6,561 bases of DNA from an uncultured Helcococcus sp. (lineage in GTDB: Bacteria > Bacillota > Clostridia > Tissierellales > Peptoniphilaceae): assembly GCF_946998255.1 (NCBI RefSeq), contig NZ_CAMPYN010000057.1, positions 1 through 6,561 of the forward strand, written 5' to 3'. The stretch's first letter is position 1. Every line of letters begins with the position of its first letter. Below the pieces are notes generated by a model. The model had not been told where the DNA came from. It made no database searches and saw only the letters and a program-made list of their open reading frames with translations. The position numbers were made by a program, and so were the translations under genes. Below, piece by piece: positions 1 to 6,561 of this stretch.

Positions 1-752
1 AAGAATATGCCTATGGTCTTGAAGAAGTGATAAATACTCATAAAGACAAGTTATCTGGGATTATAAACGGTATTGATTATGAAAAGTATAATCCGAAAAC
101 TGATATGCGTATTGAAAGCAATTATGATGTGGATTCTATTGATAAAAAACTTGCTAATAAAACTTACCTACAAGAACTTTATAATTTAGAAGTTAATAAA
201 GATATTCCTTTGATAGGTATGGTTACAAGGCTAGCTCATATGAAGGGGATGGATCTTTTATTTGAAGCTTTCGACCAGCTTATGCAAGAGGATGTGCAAT
301 TTATATTGCTAGGAACTGGTGAAGCTAATTATGAAAACATATTAAGAGACTATCAAAATAAGTATCCTAAAAAAGTAGCAGCAAGACTCTATTTTTCAGA
401 CAAAGAAGCTAATTCAATTTATGCCGGATCTGATTTTTATATGATGCCATCCATTACTGAACCTTGTGGGATTTCACAATTGATAGCTATGAGGTATGGG
501 GCTATACCTATAGTTACAGAAACGGGAGGTCTAGAAGACACTGTTCACGCTTATAACAAGTATACAGGAGAGGGAAATGGATTCTCCTTTTATGATAAAA
601 AGCCAGAAGTCTTATTAGAAACAACAAAAAGAGCTATAGAAACATATAAAAATAAGGAAGAATTTATTGGATTAATAAAAAATGCCTTGAATTCTAAATA
701 TGATTGGAAAAATTCATCTAAGGAATATATACAACTTTATAGGAGTTTATAA
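1..752 (+). CDS. glgA: Glycogen synthase (ADP-glucose type, GT5), C-terminal half; 5' end outside window
   Basis: This enzyme transfers glucose from ADP-glucose to the non-reducing end of alpha-1,4-glucan in the cytoplasm. The reading frame is open from base 3 to the TAA at 750-752, giving about 249 residues. The family usually has about 475, so roughly the N-terminal Rossmann half is missing because of the window edge, not a mutation. Visible GT5 landmarks are the linker DKLSGIINGIDYEKYNP (bases 48-98), GMVTRL..MKGMD (216-251) with the Arg (228-230) and Lys (243-245) that match the E. coli R300/K305 phosphate-binding pair, LLGTGE, IYAGSDFYMMPS, and TEPCGISQL with the catalytic-site Glu at 459-461, followed by TGGLEDTV. 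The GTG at 27-29 is only an internal valine, since the homology continues upstream of it (EYAYGLEEV). The stop overlaps the next start by one base. Several residues in the acceptor half differ from the commonest family sequence (see findings). The family call is secure. Confidence 0.96.
   Translation, partial: EYAYGLEEVINTHKDKLSGIINGIDYEKYNPKTDMRIESNYDVDSIDKKLANKTYLQELYNLEVNKDIPLIGMVTRLAHMKGMDLLFEAFDQLMQEDVQFILLGTGEANYENILRDYQNKYPKKVAARLYFSDKEANSIYAGSDFYMMPSITEPCGISQLIAMRYGAIPIVTETGGLEDTVHAYNKYTGEGNGFSFYDKKPEVLLETTKRAIETYKNKEEFIGLIKNALNSKYDWKNSSKEYIQLYRSL
741..745 (+). promoter_or_regulatory. Ribosome binding site of the phosphorylase-like gene, inside glgA
   Basis: AGGAG lies six bases before the ATG at 752-754 and is made from the last Arg-Ser codons of glgA. 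With the TAATG stop/start overlap, this implies that ribosomes finishing glgA re-initiate on the next gene (translational coupling). The site also fixes the start choice for the downstream gene. Confidence 0.8.
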
Positions 753-3004
753 TGATTGATAAAAAGACTTTACATGCAAGTATTAAAAATAATCTATTCG
801 AATTGTTCGCTAAAGATTTTACCTATGCTAGGGATCCAGAAATTTATACTGCTTTAGCAAATAGTGTAAGGCAATTAGTAGGGGAAAAATGGTTTCATTC
901 TCTATATGACAACTTAGATTCAAGAAGACTTTATATACTATCTTTTGAATATACTTTAGGAGATAACTTACTAAAAAATTTAGTAAAATTAGACTTATAT
1001 GATACTGCTAAAGAAATTCTAGCAGACTATTCTATTGATATTAAAGATATACTTGAATGGGACATAGAGTTTGCTTTAGGCTATGGTGACTTGGGCTCTG
1101 TTTCAGGTTATTTGTTAGAGTATTTATCTAAATATCATAACAATATTTATGCTTATGGATTGCGATATAGAAATGGTATGCTTAAACAAGAAATAATCGA
1201 TGGGGAACAAGTTGAAAAACCTGATGATTGGAGGGTAAATAAAAACCCTTGGGAGCATGAAAAAGGCTTTAACCATTTGGTTGATTTAAAAGATGATACA
1301 GTAAAGGCTATACCATACGATATCCCAATTTTATCAAGTGATTCAAAGAATGTATCTACTTTAAGATTATGGAAGTCTTATTCTGTAGAAGATTTGGACT
1401 TTGAAAAGTTTTCAAAGGGGCAAATTCAAGAATCCTATGAAAAAATTAATAGGGCAAACTCTATTGTAGAATTTTTATATCCAAGCGAAGACAATTATGA
1501 AGGTAAGAAGCTTAGATTAGAGCAAGAATATTTCTTTGCTAGTGCAAGTATACAAGACATTCTAAAGAAATATAAAAAATATATTGGTAAAGATATATCA
1601 AAATTAGCAGACTATATTACAATCCAAATCAATGATGTCCACCCAAGTTTATCCATCTTGGTATTTATTGAATTGATAATGAAAAAATATGAATATAAGT
1701 TTGAAGACGCTTTAGCTTTAGCAAAAGAAGTCTTTATCTTTATGCAGCTATCAATCCTACCAGAAACTATGGAAACATGGGATTTGTCACTAATAGATGA
1801 TGTTTGTCCAAACTTGCTAACTATAATTTATGAACTAGATAAACATTTAAAATTAGAACTTTCGAATAAAGCGATTGAAAATCCTGAACCACTACTTATA
1901 ATCAGAGAAGGAAAATTAAACTCTATAAATGTTCTGTACTATGTATGTAAAAATATTATTTCATTAGAGAAGAACCATAAAAATTTATTAGAAGATAAAT
2001 ATCTTTCATCTCAATATAATGCTTACCAAGCAAAGATTGATTTTATTAATTTTTCTTTTGATACTGACCAATATTACAAGGAAAGACAAGTAAAAAGACA
2101 AGACCAGGTTTTAGCAATTACCAACCTAGATGTGAAAGAATTGAAAGATATTAAGTTATCTAATAAAAAGTATCTTTTAAATGAATTAGGTCTAGATTTG
2201 AATTTATATAATTGCAAGTCCTGCTTTGTGATGCACTTAGGGAATTTCCATGAATATAAAAGACAAATACTTTCCGTCTTATCTGTAGCTTTAAGTTATT
2301 ATAGGATGAAGAAAAATCCAAACAAGGATGTACCAGAAAGAACATATTTCTTTGCTGGTAAATCATATCCCAACTATTATTTGGCTAAGGAGATGATTAA
2401 ATTTATAAATGCCTTAGCTAAAACTGTTAATAATGATTTATTTATAAAAGATAAGATTAAGATAGTTTTTATTGAGAATTACAACTTATCTAAGACTGAT
2501 ATAGCAATACCTGCAAGTGACATATATTTAAACTTAGAGCAGTTAAATATGGAATCAGACAAGGTTTCAATTTACAAGTCTATAGCTAGTGCATCTGCCA
2601 TATTAACAAGTAGGGGAAACTATGAAAACACATCCTTTACTGATTATGGTATAACTATGTTTAAATTTGGTGATAAGGCCAGTGAATTAATGAACAATTA
2701 TTCATACAATGTTCAAGAATACTTGGATAATAATCTAGAAATAAAAGATATGTTTAACTTTTATAAAAACTTAACTAAGGATGAATTCCCTTATGATATA
2801 AATAAAATTAAGGAATTAATCTTGCATTATAACGACAGGAACTTTATAATAAAAGACCTATTGGATTTTACCAATGAATTGGAAAATGCTGTTAGATCTT
2901 ATAGTTATGATGAAAATTGGTATAAGGACCTTTATTCTAATGCAAGTAAAATTATAAGAGAAGATAGTAGTGTAAAAAAATATATAGAATTAACGGAGAA
3001 ATAA
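752..3004 (+). CDS. glgP: Glycogen/maltodextrin phosphorylase-family protein with degenerate active site (probable pseudoenzyme)
   Basis: Family members use PLP and phosphate to release glucose-1-phosphate from alpha-1,4-glucan ends. At 750 residues this protein has normal family length, and it keeps recognisable landmarks in order: YILSFEYTLGDNLL (61-74), AYGLRYRNGMLKQ (134-146), PDDW..NKNPWE (157-168), IPYDIP (187-192), STLRLW (202-207), LRLEQEYFFASASIQDI (254-270), IQINDVHPSL (291-300), LPETMETW (336-343), HEYKRQ (500-505), GKSYPNYYLAK (536-546) and ENY (575-577). Many catalytic elements are changed. GNGGLGR is GYGDLGS (110-116). The NHT before LPE is QLS (332-334). The GSHxVNGVA and TNGxTPRRWL segments are unrecognisable. 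The Lys-Arg before HEYKRQ is Gly-Asn (497-498). EASGTGNMK is ESDKVSIYK (601-609), which still ends in the PLP-lysine position (K609). The frame is intact with no stop. The start at 752 is supported by AGGAG. I infer loss or drastic change of phosphorolysis, with a structural or regulatory role possible. The symbol reflects the family, not a proven activity. Confidence 0.9.
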   Translation: MIDKKTLHASIKNNLFELFAKDFTYARDPEIYTALANSVRQLVGEKWFHSLYDNLDSRRLYILSFEYTLGDNLLKNLVKLDLYDTAKEILADYSIDIKDILEWDIEFALGYGDLGSVSGYLLEYLSKYHNNIYAYGLRYRNGMLKQEIIDGEQVEKPDDWRVNKNPWEHEKGFNHLVDLKDDTVKAIPYDIPILSSDSKNVSTLRLWKSYSVEDLDFEKFSKGQIQESYEKINRANSIVEFLYPSEDNYEGKKLRLEQEYFFASASIQDILKKYKKYIGKDISKLADYITIQINDVHPSLSILVFIELIMKKYEYKFEDALALAKEVFIFMQLSILPETMETWDLSLIDDVCPNLLTIIYELDKHLKLELSNKAIENPEPLLIIREGKLNSINVLYYVCKNIISLEKNHKNLLEDKYLSSQYNAYQAKIDFINFSFDTDQYYKERQVKRQDQVLAITNLDVKELKDIKLSNKKYLLNELGLDLNLYNCKSCFVMHLGNFHEYKRQILSVLSVALSYYRMKKNPNKDVPERTYFFAGKSYPNYYLAKEMIKFINALAKTVNNDLFIKDKIKIVFIENYNLSKTDIAIPASDIYLNLEQLNMESDKVSIYKSIASASAILTSRGNYENTSFTDYGITMFKFGDKASELMNNYSYNVQEYLDNNLEIKDMFNFYKNLTKDEFPYDINKIKELILHYNDRNFIIKDLLDFTNELENAVRSYSYDENWYKDLYSNASKIIREDSSVKKYIELTEK
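2995..2998 (+). promoter_or_regulatory. Ribosome binding site of pulA
   Basis: GGAG sits nine bases before the ATG at 3008, within the last codons of the phosphorylase-like gene. Only three bases separate that gene's TAA from the pulA start, so translation of the two is probably linked. The site supports the chosen start, which also places the N-terminal CBM48 domain in its usual position. Confidence 0.75.
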
Positions 3005-3007
3005 TTA

Positions 3008-4843
3008 ATGATAAGTAACTTATATACTGATAAAGATTTAGGACTTACCTATGCCAAGGAATATTCAATTTTTAGAGTATGGGCGCCGTCTCAAGAAGAA
3101 ATATTTTTGTGCCTTTACGAAAATTATGATGAACAAGATAGAAAAACCTACCATATGACCAAGGACGAAGATGGTTGTTTTGAATTAAAGCTTGATGGTG
3201 ACTATGAAGGTAAATTCTACACTTATTTAGTTAAAGATCAAGAAGTTGCAGACCCTTATAGTTTTGCATCTTCTGCAAATAGTAAAAGAACAGCTATTAT
3301 AGACCTAGCAAAGACAAATCCTGAAGGCTACTTAGACCATGAAATACCAAACAATGATAAGGATAAGGCTATTATAGTTGAAACTCATTTAGCTGATATA
3401 ACAATAGATCCAAGCTCTGGTGCAGACCACAGAGGTTTATTTTTAGGTGCAGCTCAAAAAGGAACAAATTATAATGGGCTGACAACAGGAATGGACCACT
3501 TTGCTGAAATAGGAGTGACTCATGTCCATCTTTTACCAATCACAGACTATTTAACTGTAGATGAAAATAAACCACTTGCTAAGTATCCAGAAAATTATAA
3601 CTGGGGCTATGACCAAGAGTTATACAACAATATTGAAGGATCATTTTCAACAAATCCAAATGACCCTTATTCAAGAATTAGAGAATTTAAAACTCTAATA
3701 AAAAATTACCATGAAAACGGTTTATCAGTTGTATTAGACGTAGTTTACAATCATACCTTTAGAACAGCTGACTCAATTTTCCAAGTATTGGAACCTTATT
3801 ATTACTATAGAACTAATGGAGAAAATGAGTTTTCAAATGGGTCAGGTTGTGGTAATGAAATAGCATCAGAAAGACCAATGGTTAGAAAATTTATAATAGA
3901 CTCTCTTGTATATTTAGCTAAAGAATACAAGCTAGATGGCTTTAGATTCGACCTAATGGCCCTTACAGACATAGATACAATTATGATGGCTATAGAAGAA
4001 TTAAGAAAAATTAATCCAAATATATTGATATATGGAGAACCATGGATGGCCTTACCAAGTCCTCTTCCATATGACAAGCAAATTAATATTGGTATGCAAA
4101 AAAATAAAAACTTTGCAATCTTTAACCCTCATATAAGAGATAACTTGAAAGGGGACACTGATGGAAGTGAAAGAGGCTACTTGCAAGGTGAATATTATCT
4201 AAAGGGTGCTATTCAAGAAGGTATTGCCGGATATGCCAATATATATGACAATGAAACAGCCTATGCTCATCCTTTAGAGTCTATAAACTATTTTAACGCC
4301 CACGATAATCTTATCTTTAATGATAAGTTGATAAAATCGGGAGTTTCAGAAGATAAGTTAAAAGATATAACCTATATGGGCCATGCTATATTATTAACTA
4401 GTCAAGGATTGCCATTTCTTGTAGCAGGAAACTCATTTATGAGAACTAAAAAAATGAACCACAACTCTTATAATGCACCAGCAGATATAAATGGTATAGA
4501 TTGGACATTGAAAGAGAAAAATCATGATTTATTTGAAGCTGTTAAAGATTTAATAAAACTGAGAAAAGATCTAGGAATATTCAATATGAAGACAAATGAT
4601 GAAGTTCTTGAAAAACTAAGTTTTATAGATGGTTTGCAGAATTATTTAATTGGATATATAATAAAATCAGATGATAGTAACTATGCTATTTTCCATAATG
4701 TTTCAGACTTTAAGGAAGAAATAGATAAAAGCTTATTTACTGACCAAGAAGAAATACAACATATTTTCTCAAATGGTTTTGTAGATAGTAAGGTTACAGA
4801 TATAAAATTAGATGAGTATTCCGTCAACGTATATAAATTCTAG
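3008..4843 (+). CDS. pulA: Type I pullulanase (glycogen debranching enzyme, GH13_14), cytoplasmic
   Basis: This enzyme hydrolyses alpha-1,6 branch linkages in glycogen, pullulan or limit dextrins. At 611 residues it is short, with no signal peptide, anchor or extra carbohydrate-binding modules, so it should act inside the cell on the store handled by its neighbours. An N-terminal CBM48-like domain (about 9-95, including FRVWAP) precedes the GH13 barrel. Visible motifs are DITIDPSSG (130-138), the type I pullulanase signature as YNWGYDQ (197-203; the usual last residue is Pro), DVVYNHT (244-250), GFRFD with the nucleophile D315, YGEPW with the acid/base E344, and AHDN with D433. HNSYNAPADINGIDW follows at 485-499, then a beta-sandwich C-terminal domain. 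The AGQEFLRTK-type loop reads AGNSFMRTK (473-481). All three catalytic acids are present, so activity is expected. It is distinct from the isoamylase-type debranching enzyme GlgX, which lacks the YNWGYD signature. Confidence 0.95.
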   Translation: MISNLYTDKDLGLTYAKEYSIFRVWAPSQEEIFLCLYENYDEQDRKTYHMTKDEDGCFELKLDGDYEGKFYTYLVKDQEVADPYSFASSANSKRTAIIDLAKTNPEGYLDHEIPNNDKDKAIIVETHLADITIDPSSGADHRGLFLGAAQKGTNYNGLTTGMDHFAEIGVTHVHLLPITDYLTVDENKPLAKYPENYNWGYDQELYNNIEGSFSTNPNDPYSRIREFKTLIKNYHENGLSVVLDVVYNHTFRTADSIFQVLEPYYYYRTNGENEFSNGSGCGNEIASERPMVRKFIIDSLVYLAKEYKLDGFRFDLMALTDIDTIMMAIEELRKINPNILIYGEPWMALPSPLPYDKQINIGMQKNKNFAIFNPHIRDNLKGDTDGSERGYLQGEYYLKGAIQEGIAGYANIYDNETAYAHPLESINYFNAHDNLIFNDKLIKSGVSEDKLKDITYMGHAILLTSQGLPFLVAGNSFMRTKKMNHNSYNAPADINGIDWTLKEKNHDLFEAVKDLIKLRKDLGIFNMKTNDEVLEKLSFIDGLQNYLIGYIIKSDDSNYAIFHNVSDFKEEIDKSLFTDQEEIQHIFSNGFVDSKVTDIKLDEYSVNVYKF

Positions 4844-4847
4844 GAGG
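4842..4847 (+). promoter_or_regulatory. Ribosome binding site of phosphoglucomutase gene
   Basis: A full AGGAGG overlaps the TAG stop of pulA (4841-4843) and ends five bases before the ATG at 4853. A second in-frame ATG at 4862 would leave 14 bases of spacing, so 4853 is preferred. This site is closer to consensus than the two upstream ones, which would suit higher output of a housekeeping enzyme. Confidence 0.8.
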
Positions 4848-4852
4848 TTAGA

Positions 4853-6547
4853 ATGGATTACATGAAAAAATATCAAGAATGGTTAGATAGTGATTTTATC
4901 GATGCCGAAACCAAAGAAGAATTAAAATCTTTAGAATCAAATAAAGAAGAAATTCAAGATAGATTTTATCAAGATTTAAAATTTGGTACAGCAGGATTAA
5001 GAGGTAAAATTGGCGCTGGTACAAATAGAATGAACAGGTATACTGTAGCTTTAGCTACCCAAGGATTAGCCCAAACAATTATCGACCATGGTAAAGAAGC
5101 TATGGAAAAAGGTGTAGCTATTTCTTATGACGTAAGACATAAATCAGATGAATTTGCAAAAATCACTGCTGAAGTTCTAGCAGCAAATGGCATAAAAGTT
5201 TATACCTACGACCAAATCACACCTACACCTGTGCTATCATATACTATCCGTCATTTAGGTACTATATCAGGTGTTATGATAACAGCTTCACACAACCCTA
5301 GAGAATATAATGGTTATAAGGCATACTGGGATGAAGGAGCGCAAATTTTAGATGACATTGCTAACGAAATACTCGAAAATATAAGTAAGGTTGGCGATGT
5401 AAGCAATGTTAAATCAATGGACTTTGATAAGGCTGTTGAAGAAGGGCTTATCACAATCTTAGACTATTCAATAGTTGATAAATATATGCAAGATGTATTA
5501 GATCTAACAATCGAAGATGAAAACATTGATAAGGATATTAATGTTGTTTACTCACCATTAAATGGATGTGGTAACAAATTAGTTAGAAGAATCTTGGATG
5601 AAAGAGGATTTAAAAATATCCATATAGTTAAAGAGCAAGAAAATCCAGATCCTGACTTTACAACAGTTGGTTACCCAAACCCAGAAGATCCAAAGGCATT
5701 TAAATATGCTATAGAATTAGGAAATAAGGTTGATGCTGATATCTTAATAGCTACAGACCCTGATGCTGATAGAGTAGCTGTAGAAGTTAAAAATGATAAA
5801 GGTGAATATACCTTCTTATCTGGTAATGAAACTGGATCCCTATTAACCTACTATATTTTAAGTAGGCTATCAGAAAGAGGTGAATTACCTGAAAATGGAG
5901 CAATTGTAAAATCAATAGTTTCAACTGATTTACCAGAAAAAATTGCTGATAAATTTGGGGTAGCTCATTTCAATGTTTTAACAGGATTCAAAAACATTTA
6001 TGCTAAGGCTAATGAATGGGATAAAACAGGTGAATACCAATATATCTTTGGTTTTGAAGATGCTATTGGATATTCATATGGTGACAATGTAAGAGATAAG
6101 GATGCTATTTCTTCATCAATGATGGTTATTGAAATGGCTGCATATTATAAGTCTCAAGGTAAGACATTATTAGATGTTCAAAAAGAAATCTATGAAGAAT
6201 TCGGTTACCATGCACAAAACTTAAATTCAGTTGTTTTAGAAGGATTAGATGGTCAAAAATTAATAGCTAGAATTATGGAAGAATTTAGAGTAAATCCTAT
6301 TGAAGAAATCAATGGAATAAAATTAGAAAGCATAACAGACTATCTAAACGATGAAACAGGATTAGAAAAACAAAATTGTCTTGGTTACAAACTTGAAGAT
6401 GGATCATGGTATATCTTAAGACCTTCTGGTACAGAACCAAAGATTAAATTATACATTTATTCAAATGCTGATACAGCAGAAAAAGCACAAAAAATGGCAG
6501 ATGCCATATTTGAAAGAGCAAATGCAAAAATTTTAGCTGTAGAATAA
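4853..6547 (+). CDS. pgcA: Alpha-phosphoglucomutase (phosphohexomutase superfamily, PgcA type)
   Basis: This enzyme interconverts glucose-1-phosphate and glucose-6-phosphate in the cytoplasm through a phosphoserine intermediate. Its 564 residues are close to the roughly 580 of the Bacillus subtilis PgcA type. All four superfamily loops are visible: the N-terminal LKFGTAGLRGKIGAGTNRMN (42-61), the phosphoserine loop TASHNP (144-149, Ser146 at bases 5288-5290), the metal loop DPDADR (302-307), the sugar-recognition loop FGFEDAIGYSYG (399-410) and the phosphate-binding loop RPSGTEPKIKLY (523-534). GFED/GFEE with this length points to a glucose-specific enzyme rather than the shorter GlmM or ManB types, although some phosphomannomutase activity cannot be excluded. 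In the operon it can supply glucose-1-phosphate for ADP-glucose synthesis or recycle breakdown products. If the phosphorylase-like neighbour is inactive, the synthetic direction is the likelier local role. No terminator is visible in the 14 bases after the stop. Confidence 0.96.
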   Translation: MDYMKKYQEWLDSDFIDAETKEELKSLESNKEEIQDRFYQDLKFGTAGLRGKIGAGTNRMNRYTVALATQGLAQTIIDHGKEAMEKGVAISYDVRHKSDEFAKITAEVLAANGIKVYTYDQITPTPVLSYTIRHLGTISGVMITASHNPREYNGYKAYWDEGAQILDDIANEILENISKVGDVSNVKSMDFDKAVEEGLITILDYSIVDKYMQDVLDLTIEDENIDKDINVVYSPLNGCGNKLVRRILDERGFKNIHIVKEQENPDPDFTTVGYPNPEDPKAFKYAIELGNKVDADILIATDPDADRVAVEVKNDKGEYTFLSGNETGSLLTYYILSRLSERGELPENGAIVKSIVSTDLPEKIADKFGVAHFNVLTGFKNIYAKANEWDKTGEYQYIFGFEDAIGYSYGDNVRDKDAISSSMMVIEMAAYYKSQGKTLLDVQKEIYEEFGYHAQNLNSVVLEGLDGQKLIARIMEEFRVNPIEEINGIKLESITDYLNDETGLEKQNCLGYKLEDGSWYILRPSGTEPKIKLYIYSNADTAEKAQKMADAIFERANAKILAVE

Positions 6548-6561
6548 AATAACTTACAAAA

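Noticed and set aside
27..29. GTG that could begin a short complete first gene
   Set aside because: The frame stays open to the window edge and the upstream codons (EYAYGLEEV) match the glycogen synthase family, so this is an internal valine of a truncated gene.
748..753. Perfect TATAAT resembling a -10 promoter element
   Set aside because: It arises from the Leu-stop codons running into the next ATG. No acceptable -35 lies 17 bases upstream (ATATAT at 725-730), and a start from it would fall inside the next gene.
2160..2366. Open frame of 68 codons on the minus strand
   Set aside because: It lies wholly inside the phosphorylase-like gene, has no recognisable protein features, and is expected by chance opposite A+T-rich coding sequence.
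752..3004. Frameshift or sequencing error as the explanation for the missing phosphorylase motifs
   Set aside because: The lost motifs are scattered over about 1.5 kb and flanked on both sides, in the same frame, by conserved motifs with correct spacing. Frame errors would need repeated compensated pairs.
3805..4077. Open frame of 90 codons on the minus strand
   Set aside because: It lies opposite the catalytic core of the pullulanase, whose motifs are conserved on the + strand. Nothing in its translation looks like a real protein.
4862..4864. Alternative ATG start for phosphoglucomutase
   Set aside because: The AGGAGG at 4842-4847 is 14 bases away, against five for the ATG at 4853.
6548..6561. 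Possible terminator or further gene after phosphoglucomutase
   Set aside because: Only 14 A-rich bases remain, with no hairpin. Nothing can be claimed.

Overview
The window is a strongly A+T-rich, almost gap-free stretch with four genes, all on the + strand. Arginine is written mostly as AGA/AGG, isoleucine often as ATA, and each complete gene has a GGAG/AGGAGG-type ribosome binding site. This fits a low-GC Gram-positive anaerobe. The protein flavour suggests Peptoniphilaceae/Tissierellia (Anaerococcus or a relative), but that is an impression, not a proof.

Layout: (1) bases 1-752, the C-terminal half of a bacterial glycogen synthase (glgA), cut by the left window edge; (2) 752-3004, a full-length glycogen/maltodextrin phosphorylase-family protein whose active site is largely destroyed; (3) 3008-4843, a cytoplasmic type I pullulanase (pulA) with its catalytic residues intact; (4) 4853-6547, an alpha-phosphoglucomutase of the PgcA type with all catalytic loops intact. 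The junctions are a 1-base overlap, a 3-base gap and a 9-base gap, so this is one translationally linked operon for storage-polysaccharide metabolism. No promoter or terminator is visible. The operon probably starts to the left, where glgC/glgD/glgB would be expected by analogy. The last 14 bases show nothing.

In a normal glycogen operon the synthase builds alpha-1,4 chains from ADP-glucose, the phosphorylase trims them to glucose-1-phosphate, the debranching enzyme removes alpha-1,6 branches, and phosphoglucomutase links glucose-1-phosphate to glucose-6-phosphate. Here the phosphorylase step is the anomaly. The protein keeps family length and many structural motifs. It also keeps the lysine expected to hold pyridoxal phosphate (PLP) and one PLP-phosphate lysine. 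It has lost the GNGGLG loop, the KR pair before HEYKRQ, the ASGTGNM loop, the NHT loop and the SHxVNG segment. It therefore looks like a conserved pseudo-phosphorylase inside a working glycogen operon, and this is the main finding. All family comparisons were made by eye from remembered family motifs.
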